From: an uncultured Bacillota bacterium
GTDB taxonomy: Bacteria; Bacillota; Clostridia; Peptostreptococcales; Anaerovoracaceae
Assembly (NCBI GenBank): GCA_902465215.1
Contig: CABQMM010000090.1
Coordinates: 1 to 5,868 of the forward strand
Direction: 5' to 3'
Length of the DNA stretch: 5,868 nucleotides
Shown here: piece by piece, positions 1 through 5,868 of the stretch
Layout of the letters: every line of letters begins with the position of its first letter
Position numbering within the stretch: the first letter of the stretch is position 1
Program-made: the position numbers and the translations under genes
The notes under the pieces: generated by a model
What the model saw: the letters and a program-made list of their open reading frames with translations, nothing else
Databases searched by the model: none
What the model was told of the DNA's origin: nothing

Positions 1-782
1 AAAAGGCGCTTGCGCACGGCATTCCTGTTTTGCAGCCGGAGAAAGTCAGGGGAAACGAAGAGTTTTTATCGAAACTGAGAGAATATCAGCCTGACATCAT
101 CGTTGTTGTAGCGTACGGACAGATTTTGCCGAAAGAAATTTTGGAGCTTCCGAAATACGGATGCGTGAATGTGCATGCGTCCTTGCTTCCGCATCTTCGC
201 GGCGCGGCACCGATACAGCGTGCGATTATCGACGGCGATAAGGAGACGGGCGTTACCATTATGCAGATGGCGGAAGGTTTGGACACAGGCGATATGCTTC
301 TGAAGGACAGCCTGGAAATCGGCAGGATGAATTACAGCCAGCTTCACGACGCACTTGCGGAAATGGGAGCGCGCTTGATTGCCGAGGCTTTGAAAGGAAT
401 TGAAAACGGGGAAATCCAGCCGGAGCCGCAGGATGACAGTCTTTCCACTTATGCGAAAATGATTTTTAAGCAGGACGGAAAGATTGACTTCAGCAAGGAG
501 CCGGAAGAAGTTGAGCGACTGATTCGGGGATTCGACCCATGGCCGGGTGCGTTTTGCGATTACGAGGATATTGTAATGAAGCTCTGGAAAGCCGAGCCTT
601 TGAAGGAAAAGAGGGCGGAGACTGCAGGGACGATTCTTTCCGTTTCAAATGACGGTATTAAGATTGCGTGCGGAAGCGGTGCTTTGCTGGTAAGTGAAAT
701 TCAGGTTCCGGGCAAAAAAAGGGTAATGGTTTCGGACTACCTGAAAGGAAATAGAATCAAAGAGGGTATTGTTTTAAAGTAA
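1..782 (+). CDS. fmt: Methionyl-tRNA formyltransferase, 5'-truncated by window edge
   Basis: Cytoplasmic enzyme that transfers a formyl group from 10-formyl-tetrahydrofolate to Met-tRNA(fMet), giving the initiator formyl-Met-tRNA. The frame is open from base 3 (KALAHGIPVLQPEK...), so the gene begins outside the window; the TTG at 30 is an internal Leu codon, not the start. About 259 residues are visible against roughly 310-317 for the family, so about 50 N-terminal residues are missing. The formyltransferase core is clear: AYGQILP, then NVHASLLPHLRGAAPIQ with the catalytic Asn (168-170) and His (174-176), then GVTIMQMAEGLDTGDM with the catalytic Asp (282-284). The linker YAKMIFKQDGKIDF and GFDPWPGAF leads into the C-terminal tRNA-binding OB-like domain, which ends in a typical GNRIKEGIVLK. 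The TAA stop is 18 nt before the next gene, in the same operon. No defect is seen in the visible part. Identification rests on family motifs and is near certain. Confidence 0.97.
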   Translation, partial: KALAHGIPVLQPEKVRGNEEFLSKLREYQPDIIVVVAYGQILPKEILELPKYGCVNVHASLLPHLRGAAPIQRAIIDGDKETGVTIMQMAEGLDTGDMLLKDSLEIGRMNYSQLHDALAEMGARLIAEALKGIENGEIQPEPQDDSLSTYAKMIFKQDGKIDFSKEPEEVERLIRGFDPWPGAFCDYEDIVMKLWKAEPLKEKRAETAGTILSVSNDGIKIACGSGALLVSEIQVPGKKRVMVSDYLKGNRIKEGIVLK

Positions 783-783
783 C

Positions 784-790
784 AAGGAGG
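784..790 (+). promoter_or_regulatory. Ribosome binding site of the yugP-like gene
   Basis: AAGGAGG lies just after the fmt stop and 10 nt before ATG 801. It supports that start over the in-frame ATG at 816. Confidence 0.8.
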
Positions 791-800
791 ACATCTTATT

Positions 801-1511
801 ATGTGGGATAGTTATATGGGATATTACGCAACGGGGATATTGCTTGTTCCGGCAATTTTATTCACGCTGTATGCGCAGGCAAAAGTCAAATCTGCATTTC
901 GCAGATATTCGAGCGTCAGAAATGACAGAAACCTTACAGGTGCACAGGCTGCCAGAATGGTTCTGGATGCAAACGGTCTGAACAATGTACGAATCGAAAG
1001 CGTGAGGGGAAGCCTCACCGACCATTACGACCCGAGAAGCAGAGTGCTGCGTCTTTCGGAAACGGTCGGCAATGTAAACTCGATTGCAGCGGTAAGCGTT
1101 GCCTGCCACGAAGCGGGTCACGCAATCCAGCATGCAAACGGCTATGCGCCTTTGAAAATTAGAAATTCCATTGTACCGCTGGCAAATTTCGCTTCCAATT
1201 TCAGCTGGATTCTTGTGGTAATCGGAATCGGCCTGCTCGGAGCGGGAAATTATATCGGCGATATGGTTTTCAATATTGGAATTATCATGATGATTGCGGT
1301 TATTTTCTTCCATACAATCACGCTCCCGGTAGAATTCAATGCGAGCAGCCGGGCGCTTGCGCAGATGGAAGAGCTTGCGATTATCGATGATGAAGAAGAG
1401 GCAGGCGCGAAAAAGGTGCTTCGTGCGGCAGCTTTGACCTATGTGGCGGCGCTTGCGGTGGCAATCGGAAACCTTCTGCGGATGCTTGCGCTCAGAGGAA
1501 GAAGAGACTGA
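801..1511 (+). CDS. yugP: YugP-like integral-membrane zinc metallopeptidase
   Basis: Member of the neutral zinc metallopeptidase family typified by Bacillus YugP (Pfam Zn_peptidase_2). Its substrate is unknown. The 236 aa length is close to the usual 225-235. Visible features in order: an N-terminal hydrophobic segment (about residues 10-27); a cytosolic-looking stretch with LTGAQAARMVLDANGL and the LTDHYDPRSRVLRLSE block typical of the family; the zinc-binding HEAGH at residues 103-107 (two His ligands and catalytic Glu); two hydrophobic segments at about 134-149 and 155-176; LPVEFNASSRA, in which E178 is the likely third zinc ligand (inferred by analogy with M48-type peptidases); and a last hydrophobic segment at about 207-228 before a basic tail. 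The start is set by AAGGAGG at 784-790. The stop overlaps the rsmB start in TGATG, which suggests translational coupling. Between fmt and rsmB is a common place for this gene in Clostridia. Family assignment is firm; cellular role is not. Confidence 0.93.
   Translation: MWDSYMGYYATGILLVPAILFTLYAQAKVKSAFRRYSSVRNDRNLTGAQAARMVLDANGLNNVRIESVRGSLTDHYDPRSRVLRLSETVGNVNSIAAVSVACHEAGHAIQHANGYAPLKIRNSIVPLANFASNFSWILVVIGIGLLGAGNYIGDMVFNIGIIMMIAVIFFHTITLPVEFNASSRALAQMEELAIIDDEEEAGAKKVLRAAALTYVAALAVAIGNLLRMLALRGRRD
1494..1499 (+). promoter_or_regulatory. Probable ribosome binding site of rsmB inside the preceding gene
   Basis: AGAGGA lies within the last codons of the peptidase gene, 11 nt before ATG 1511. 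The match is moderate; the TGATG stop-start overlap at 1509-1513 probably adds reinitiation by terminating ribosomes. Confidence 0.5.
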
Positions 1512-2785
1512 TGGATGTAAACAGAAAAACTGCGTATGATGTTTTACTGGACATTGAAAAAAATGGTGCGTATTCCAATTTCGCACTGAATCATTTTATC
1601 GGGCGGAATCATCCGGAAAACGAAGCTTTCGTGCGGGAACTGGTTTACGGCGTTTTGGAAACGAAAATGCTGCTGGATTATTATCTGGATGCCTTGATTC
1701 CGAGCGGCACGAAAAAGCTGAAAAAGCAGGATTTGACGCTGCTGCGCATGGGCGTTTATCAGCTTCGCAGCATGGATTCGGTTCCGCAGTACGCGGCGGT
1801 GAATGAGACCGTAAACATGGCAAAACGCTTGGCAAAAGGCAGAGATCGCTTCATAAACGGGGTTTTGCGCGGGTATATCAAAAAATCGGAAGAGATTCAG
1901 CTTCCAAGCCGCAAGGCGCAGCTTACGGAATATTTGAGCATTGCCTACTCAATTCAGCCGCAGATTGTGAAGCTTTGGCTTGCGGAATACGGAGAGCAGC
2001 AGACGGAAGAAATTTTAGCAGCTGTAAATCGCACGCCGAGGATGACTGTGCGCGTCAATCAAATGAAGATAAGCCGGACAGAGCTTGCAGAAAGGCTCAG
2101 GCAGGAGGGATTTGATGCCGAGGATTCGCAGAAAACGCCGCGGGGACTAACCGTCAGCGGCAGCCGGCTTTTAGAAAGCAGGGCATATAAAGAAGGTCTT
2201 TTTTCCGTGCAGGATCTTGCTTCCATTATGGTTTCGGATATTTTAGATGCCAAGCCGGGGCAGACGGTTATTGATGTCTGCGCGGCGCCGGGCGGAAAAA
2301 CGCTGGCAACGGCGGAAATGATGGAAAACCGCGGCAAAATCATCGCAATGGATGTGTACGAGCATAAGCTTGTGCTCATTGAAAAACAGGCCCAGCGCTG
2401 TGGTATCAACATTATTGAGACCAAATGCCACGACAGCACAGAGGCGGCAGAGGAACTGCAAGAGACTGCTGACTGCGTGCTGGCGGATGTGCCGTGTTCG
2501 GGCCTTGGGGTTATCGGCCGAAAGCCGGAAATCAAATATAAAGAAGATTTGGATCTGCAGGAATTAACGCTGAGACAGGCGAAAATCCTCGATACGGCGG
2601 CTTCCTATGTGAAGCCGGATGGGACGCTTGTATACAGCACTTGCACAATCAACCAAGACGAAAACGCAAGACAAATCGAAAGATTTTTAGAGAATCATAA
2701 AGACTTTAAGGCGGAGAAGGCTTTGCAACTTTTGCCGACAGAGGGGACAGACGGATTTTTTATTTGTAAAATGACAAGGGGATAG
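1511..2785 (+). CDS. rsmB: 16S rRNA (cytosine-967-C5)-methyltransferase RsmB (Sun/Fmu)
   Basis: Uses S-adenosylmethionine to make 5-methylcytosine at position 967 (E. coli numbering) of 16S rRNA during small-subunit assembly. At 424 aa it has the usual length and both domains. An N-terminal NusB-like RNA-binding domain covers about residues 1-130 (RKTAYDVLLDIEKNGAYSNF, LRMGVYQLRSMDSVPQYAAV, then FINGVLR). The RsmB/Nop2-type methyltransferase follows: a ferredoxin-like lead-in (TPRMTVRVN), GLFSVQDLASIM, SAM-binding motif I DVCAAPGGKT at 255-264, motif IV DVPCSGLG with C329, and motif VI VYSTCT with C378. In this family the motif VI cysteine is the nucleophile and the motif IV cysteine helps release the product; both are present. 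The C-terminal GTDGFFICKM matches the family end. ATG 1511 overlaps the upstream stop by one base. The usual downstream partner in Bacillota, rlmN, does not follow; the phosphatase gene starts 36 nt later. No damage is seen. Confidence 0.96.
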   Translation: MDVNRKTAYDVLLDIEKNGAYSNFALNHFIGRNHPENEAFVRELVYGVLETKMLLDYYLDALIPSGTKKLKKQDLTLLRMGVYQLRSMDSVPQYAAVNETVNMAKRLAKGRDRFINGVLRGYIKKSEEIQLPSRKAQLTEYLSIAYSIQPQIVKLWLAEYGEQQTEEILAAVNRTPRMTVRVNQMKISRTELAERLRQEGFDAEDSQKTPRGLTVSGSRLLESRAYKEGLFSVQDLASIMVSDILDAKPGQTVIDVCAAPGGKTLATAEMMENRGKIIAMDVYEHKLVLIEKQAQRCGINIIETKCHDSTEAAEELQETADCVLADVPCSGLGVIGRKPEIKYKEDLDLQELTLRQAKILDTAASYVKPDGTLVYSTCTINQDENARQIERFLENHKDFKAEKALQLLPTEGTDGFFICKMTRG

Positions 2786-2809
2786 GACTCGGAAGGGGCG
2801 TATCCGTGG

Positions 2810-2816
2810 AAGGAGG
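2810..2816 (+). promoter_or_regulatory. Ribosome binding site of the PP2C phosphatase gene
   Basis: AAGGAGG lies in the 36-nt gap after rsmB, 5 nt before ATG 2822. It is a near-perfect anti-16S match and fixes the start. The rest of the gap (2786-2809) holds no ORF and no convincing hairpin. Confidence 0.8.
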
Positions 2817-2821
2817 ACATT

Positions 2822-3571
2822 ATGCAGGTCGGATTTAAGTCCGATAAGGGACGCAGACGAAGCAACAACGAAGATGCCTGCTTTGTGCTGCTACCGGATA
2901 AGGTTTATGTGGTGGCAGACGGCGTAGGCGGAAGCAATGCGGGCGAAATTGCGAGCCGAACGGCAGTCAATGAAATCGCGAATTATATTACCGCGCATCC
3001 GATTGCGGAGGCTACAAACAAATACGCAATCGTGAATTACCTTCAGGACTGTCTTGACGAGGCAAACCGAAAAATTTTTCAGCTTTCGCATACATATGAA
3101 GAAAACAGCGGGATGGCGACGACTGCGGTTATCGTCTATGCGATTGATAATAAGGCATACATAACGAATATCGGCGACAGCAGGGCGTATCTTTACCGCG
3201 GCGGAAGACTGCTTCAGCTTACGGAAGACCACACCTATGTGAATACACTGGTTAAGGCGGGGATTCTTTCCAAAGAACAGGCGGAAGTCGATGAGCGCAA
3301 GAATGTAATTACAAAGGCGCTCGGCGCGGAACCGACTGTAGAGCCGGATTTCTTCCAGGTGGAAATTGAAGAAGATGATATTTTCGTGATCTGCACCGAC
3401 GGGCTTTACGACGAGGTGGAAAACGGAGAGATGATAGAGGTTTTGAGAAAAGAAATGTCGATGTCCGAAGTTTGCGCGGAACTGATTAACCGCGCGAACA
3501 AAAATGGAGGACGAGATAATATAACGGTGATTTGTTTGAAGGTTACGGAGGAGGATGTCCATGAGCAGTAG
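2822..3571 (+). CDS. prpC: PP2C-family Ser/Thr protein phosphatase (Stp/PrpC)
   Basis: Metal-dependent (Mn/Mg) PPM/PP2C phosphatase that reverses phosphorylation by the neighbouring PASTA kinase. It is cytoplasmic, with no signal peptide or membrane segment. The 249 aa length matches Bacillus PrpC (about 254). Conserved motifs run in order: FKSDKGRRRSNNEDAC with metal ligand D18; VVADGVGGSNAGEIAS with D33 and G34; SGMATTAVIVYAI; ITNIGDSRAYLYRGGRL (D119); the flap region HTYVNTLVKAGILSKEQAE followed by NVITKALG; ICTDGLYDEV with metal ligand D193; and GGRDNITVICLKV with D232. All expected metal ligands are present, so it should be active. The start is fixed by the strong AAGGAGG at 2810-2816. 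The last 11 nt overlap the kinase gene, whose ribosome binding site lies in this coding region, so phosphatase and kinase synthesis are probably coupled. The symbol follows Bacillus; stp is the alternative name. Confidence 0.96.
   Translation: MQVGFKSDKGRRRSNNEDACFVLLPDKVYVVADGVGGSNAGEIASRTAVNEIANYITAHPIAEATNKYAIVNYLQDCLDEANRKIFQLSHTYEENSGMATTAVIVYAIDNKAYITNIGDSRAYLYRGGRLLQLTEDHTYVNTLVKAGILSKEQAEVDERKNVITKALGAEPTVEPDFFQVEIEEDDIFVICTDGLYDEVENGEMIEVLRKEMSMSEVCAELINRANKNGGRDNITVICLKVTEEDVHEQ
3547..3554 (+). promoter_or_regulatory. Ribosome binding site of prkC, inside the phosphatase gene
   Basis: GGAGGAGG lies in the last codons of the phosphatase gene. It contains two overlapping GGAGG cores, 9 and 6 nt before ATG 3561 but only 3 and 0 nt before the in-frame ATG 3555. 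The spacing favours 3561 as the kinase start. Confidence 0.75.
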
Positions 3572-5321
3572 ATTGTTAGCCGGAAGGTATGAATTGATTG
3601 AAAAAATCGGAGAAGGCGGAATGGCTATCGTTTATAAGGCAAAATGCCGTCTGCTGAACCGATATGTTGCGATTAAAATTTTGCGCCCGGAATTTACCAA
3701 GGACGCGCAGTTTGTGGAAAATTTCAGAAGAGAGTCTCAGGCGGCAGCAGGGCTTACCCATCCGAATATTGTAAGTGTTTACGATGTCGGACAGGAGGGA
3801 AATATCCACTTCATCGTTATGGAACTCGTAGAGGGAAAAACGCTCAGCGAGTTGATTGAAGAAAAGGGTCGGATCGACTATAAAGAGGCAATCAGCATCA
3901 CGCGGCAGGTTGCATCGGCACTCAGCCTCGCACATAAAAATCAGATTGTACATAGAGACATCAAGCCGCACAACATTCTGATTACCAATACAGGCGTCGC
4001 AAAGCTTGCGGACTTCGGAATCGCGAAGGCGGTAAGCGCTTCTACCATCATAGGCGGAAACAACAAAGTCATGGGTTCTGTTCATTATTTCTCACCGGAA
4101 CAGGCGAGAGGCGCTTATGTGGATGAGCGTTCCGACATTTATTCCCTAGGAATCGTTTTGTATGAAATGCTGACCGGAAAAGTTCCGTTTGACGGGGATA
4201 ATCCGATTTCGATTGCATTGATGCACATTAACGAGCCAATGCCGTCGGTTACGGACGAGGTTCCGGGTCTTCCGCCACAGCTTGAAAAGATTATTATGAA
4301 GGCGACCGACAAGTATCAGACGAACCGATACAGAACCGCGGATGAAATGATAGAAGCCCTTGATAATATTGAGTTTATTACAAAGGTTATGGGAAACAAA
4401 GCGTTCACGATTCCGACAGACGGCTATGAAGCGGCTGAAGAGCCGGCCGCAGTGCAGACGCAGGAAAGAGAACACGCGCACCGATCCACGGAAAAACGGT
4501 CAGAAAAGACAGAAACGGATAAGAGTGCCGAAAAAGCAAAGAAGCTTTCAACTGCGTTTATCATCGGCGCAGTCGCAGTGCTTGCAATAGCAGGAATTAT
4601 CGGTCTTGGCGCGATGCTGGGCTGGTTCGGCGGAGACAACGAGGAAATCGAAGTACCGTCTTTCGTCGGTAAAACATTCGAAGAAGCACAGACAGAAGCT
4701 GAGTCGCTTGGCCTGAAAATTGAAAAGGGCGAAGATGTCTACAGCCCGGATCAGGAAGAGGGTAAAATCACTTCGCAGATTCCGACCGAAGGCTCCATGG
4801 TTACGGAAGGCAAGCTGATTACCGTTTATGTCAGCAAAGGTAAAAAAGACGGTGTCGTACCGAATATTAAAGGCAAGGACTATAAGGAAGCTGCCGATTA
4901 TCTAAAGACTTTCGGTTTTGAACTGGGAATTGTAAAGATGGAAACCAGTACGCTCCCTGAAAATGTGATTATCACGCAGTCCGTTGCTTCCGGAACTACT
5001 GCCGAAAACGGTACGAAGATTGATGTAACCGTCAGCGATGGCAAGGGCAAGGAAATGGTTAAGATGCCGAACTTAATCGGAAAGACGCCGGATGAGGCAA
5101 ACGGACTGATTGATGCGGCAGGTCTGAAGCTTGGAGACGCGACCTATGAAGAGACAACCGCAACCGCGCAGAATCTGGTATTCTGGCAGCAGTATCCGGA
5201 AGAAACCGAGCTTGAAGAAGGAACAGCGGTAAGCTATAAAGTAAGCAAGGGCGAAAAGCCTGCGGACAGCGGCAGCGAGGACTTCGGCGGTTCTGAAGAT
5301 TCGGGCGACGAAGAAGAGTAA
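3561..5321 (+). CDS. prkC: PASTA-domain transmembrane Ser/Thr protein kinase (PrkC/PknB/Stk family)
   Basis: Eukaryotic-like (Hanks-type) membrane kinase that senses peptidoglycan fragments or lipid II outside and phosphorylates cell-wall, translation and metabolic targets inside. It has 586 aa from ATG 3561; ATG 3555 would add two residues but sits too close to the GGAGGAGG. Kinase domain about 8-270: glycine loop GEGGMAIVYKA, VAIK with K39, helix-C E58, catalytic HRDIKPHN (D133, N138), DFG (D151-G153), GSVHYFSPEQARG and DERSDIYSLG. All catalytic residues are present. A charged juxtamembrane linker (about 285-328) precedes one hydrophobic membrane span (about 331-355). Three extracellular PASTA repeats follow (about 363-427, 431-494, 500-564), then a 22-residue acidic tail. 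The product is shorter than Bacillus PrkC (about 648 aa) and lacks its extra C-terminal domain. The activation loop lacks the usual TxT motif (see findings). It overlaps the phosphatase gene by 11 nt, the classic antagonistic pair. Family assignment is near certain; the exact signal is inferred. Confidence 0.96.
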   Translation: MSSRLLAGRYELIEKIGEGGMAIVYKAKCRLLNRYVAIKILRPEFTKDAQFVENFRRESQAAAGLTHPNIVSVYDVGQEGNIHFIVMELVEGKTLSELIEEKGRIDYKEAISITRQVASALSLAHKNQIVHRDIKPHNILITNTGVAKLADFGIAKAVSASTIIGGNNKVMGSVHYFSPEQARGAYVDERSDIYSLGIVLYEMLTGKVPFDGDNPISIALMHINEPMPSVTDEVPGLPPQLEKIIMKATDKYQTNRYRTADEMIEALDNIEFITKVMGNKAFTIPTDGYEAAEEPAAVQTQEREHAHRSTEKRSEKTETDKSAEKAKKLSTAFIIGAVAVLAIAGIIGLGAMLGWFGGDNEEIEVPSFVGKTFEEAQTEAESLGLKIEKGEDVYSPDQEEGKITSQIPTEGSMVTEGKLITVYVSKGKKDGVVPNIKGKDYKEAADYLKTFGFELGIVKMETSTLPENVIITQSVASGTTAENGTKIDVTVSDGKGKEMVKMPNLIGKTPDEANGLIDAAGLKLGDATYEETTATAQNLVFWQQYPEETELEEGTAVSYKVSKGEKPADSGSEDFGGSEDSGDEEE

Positions 5322-5338
5322 AAGATAAAACGAGATAT

Positions 5339-5868
5339 ATGAGAGGATTAATTACGAAAGGAATCGGCGGATTCTATTATGTGCAGACCGAGCAGGACTT
5401 GATTGAAGCCAAAGGCAGAGGCATTTTCAAAAAAGACGGAATCACATTGATGGTCGGTGACGAGGTCGAGATTCAGATGATCGACGAAGAAGAAAAGAAA
5501 GGCGTTATCGACCGAATTCTGCCGAGAAAAAACCAGTTTATCCGACCACCGATTGCGAATGTGGATCTTTTCGCAGTCATGTTTGCGCCGGCGAAGCCGC
5601 GACCGAATTTCGCTTTAATCGATAAATTTCTGATTATGGCGGAGATGCACGGCGTCGAGGCGATTGTCTGCATCAATAAATGCGATTTAGCAGATGATGA
5701 GGAAATTGAAAAAATCCGGGCGGTCTACGAGAGCGTCTATCCGGTTCTGCTGCTCAGCGGCAGGACGGGAATGGGGATCGATACACTCGAAAAGATGATT
5801 TCCGGAAAGAAAGCGGCACTTGCAGGTCCTTCCGGGGTTGGAAAATCGACGATTTTAAACAGCATGAT
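5339..5868 (+). CDS. rsgA: Ribosome small subunit-dependent GTPase RsgA (YloQ/CpgA), 3'-truncated by window edge
   Basis: Circularly permuted GTPase that binds the 30S subunit late in assembly; a zinc domain expected beyond the edge is not visible. My translation from ATG 5339 gives 176 codons to the right edge, against about 290-300 aa for the family. The N-terminal OB fold is clear: MRGLITKGIGGFYYVQT, then AKGRGIFKKDGITLMVGDEV, then RKNQFIRPPIANVD. The permuted G domain follows in the expected G4-G5-G1 order: INKCD (G4, NKxD at 113-116), LLSGRTGMGID (G5), and P-loop GPSGVGKST at 163-171, then ILNSM at the edge. G2, G3 and the Cys/His zinc motif lie outside. The gene starts 17 nt after the kinase stop and occupies its usual place. 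ATG 5339 matches the family's N-terminus and no in-frame start codon lies between it and the kinase stop, but no good ribosome binding site precedes it. Known link from Bacillus: CpgA is phosphorylated by PrkC. Confidence 0.94.
   Translation, partial: MRGLITKGIGGFYYVQTEQDLIEAKGRGIFKKDGITLMVGDEVEIQMIDEEEKKGVIDRILPRKNQFIRPPIANVDLFAVMFAPAKPRPNFALIDKFLIMAEMHGVEAIVCINKCDLADDEEIEKIRAVYESVYPVLLLSGRTGMGIDTLEKMISGKKAALAGPSGVGKSTILNSM

Noticed and set aside
30..32. TTG at 30 as a start codon for fmt
   Set aside because: The frame is open to the window edge and the upstream residues (HGIPV) fit the Fmt family, so the gene simply begins outside the window.
858..1586. Long minus-strand ORF (242 aa) opposite the peptidase gene
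   Set aside because: It lies antisense to a strongly supported gene, gives a His/Arg/Cys-rich protein with no recognisable motif, and has no sensible ribosome binding site. It is a codon-usage shadow.
2059..2535. Minus-strand ORF (158 aa) opposite the rsmB catalytic domain
   Set aside because: Ser/Pro-rich shadow of the conserved methyltransferase sequence; no motif, no start signals.
2789..2806. Possible hairpin CGGA...TCCG in the rsmB-prpC gap
   Set aside because: Only a 4-bp stem with a 9-nt loop and no following T-run; too weak for a terminator or attenuator.
2891..3562. Long minus-strand ORF (223 aa) opposite the phosphatase gene
   Set aside because: Antisense to a gene with every PP2C motif; the translation shows no domain and looks like reverse-frame composition bias.
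4647..5252. Repeated segments in the 3' half of the kinase gene
   Set aside because: These are the three diverged PASTA protein repeats; no DNA-level direct repeat or expansion was seen.
5756..5772. RsgA G5 motif reads SGRTG rather than the common SAKTG
   Set aside because: G5 is variable in this family (Bacillus CpgA also departs from consensus), so the change is not informative.

Overview
The window holds six co-directional (+ strand), tightly packed genes with no RNA gene, mobile element, CRISPR array or terminator. Order: fmt (3' part) - yugP-like membrane zinc metallopeptidase - rsmB - PP2C phosphatase (stp/prpC) - PASTA Ser/Thr kinase (prkC) - rsgA (5' part). This is the well-known 'translation plus signalling' cluster of Bacillota. 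The moderate base composition, strong AGGAGG-type ribosome binding sites and the yugP-like gene between fmt and rsmB point to an anaerobic member of class Clostridia. A family-level assignment is not justified from the sequence alone.

Layout: 1-782 methionyl-tRNA formyltransferase, lacking about 50 N-terminal residues beyond the left edge. 801-1511 integral-membrane HEAGH peptidase. 1511-2785 16S rRNA m5C967 methyltransferase, whose start overlaps the peptidase stop by one base (TGATG). 2822-3571 PP2C phosphatase. 3561-5321 transmembrane kinase with three PASTA repeats, starting inside the phosphatase gene. 5339 to the right edge is the circularly permuted GTPase RsgA, cut off just after its P-loop. 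Intergenic gaps are 18, 36 and 17 nt, or overlaps of 1 and 11 nt, so this is probably one operon read from a promoter outside the window.

How the genes work together: Fmt formylates initiator tRNA, RsmB modifies 16S rRNA and RsgA checks 30S subunit maturation. The PrkC/Stp pair is the reversible Ser/Thr phosphorylation switch that senses cell-wall material; in Bacillus, RsgA (CpgA) and translation factors are known PrkC substrates, which may explain the linkage. The role of the YugP-like peptidase is not known.

No undescribed system was found. The points worth a second look are modest: rlmN is absent from its usual slot between rsmB and the phosphatase; the kinase activation loop lacks the usual TxT phospho-threonines; the kinase ends in an acidic tail rather than a further folded domain; and the rsgA start has no recognisable Shine-Dalgarno sequence.
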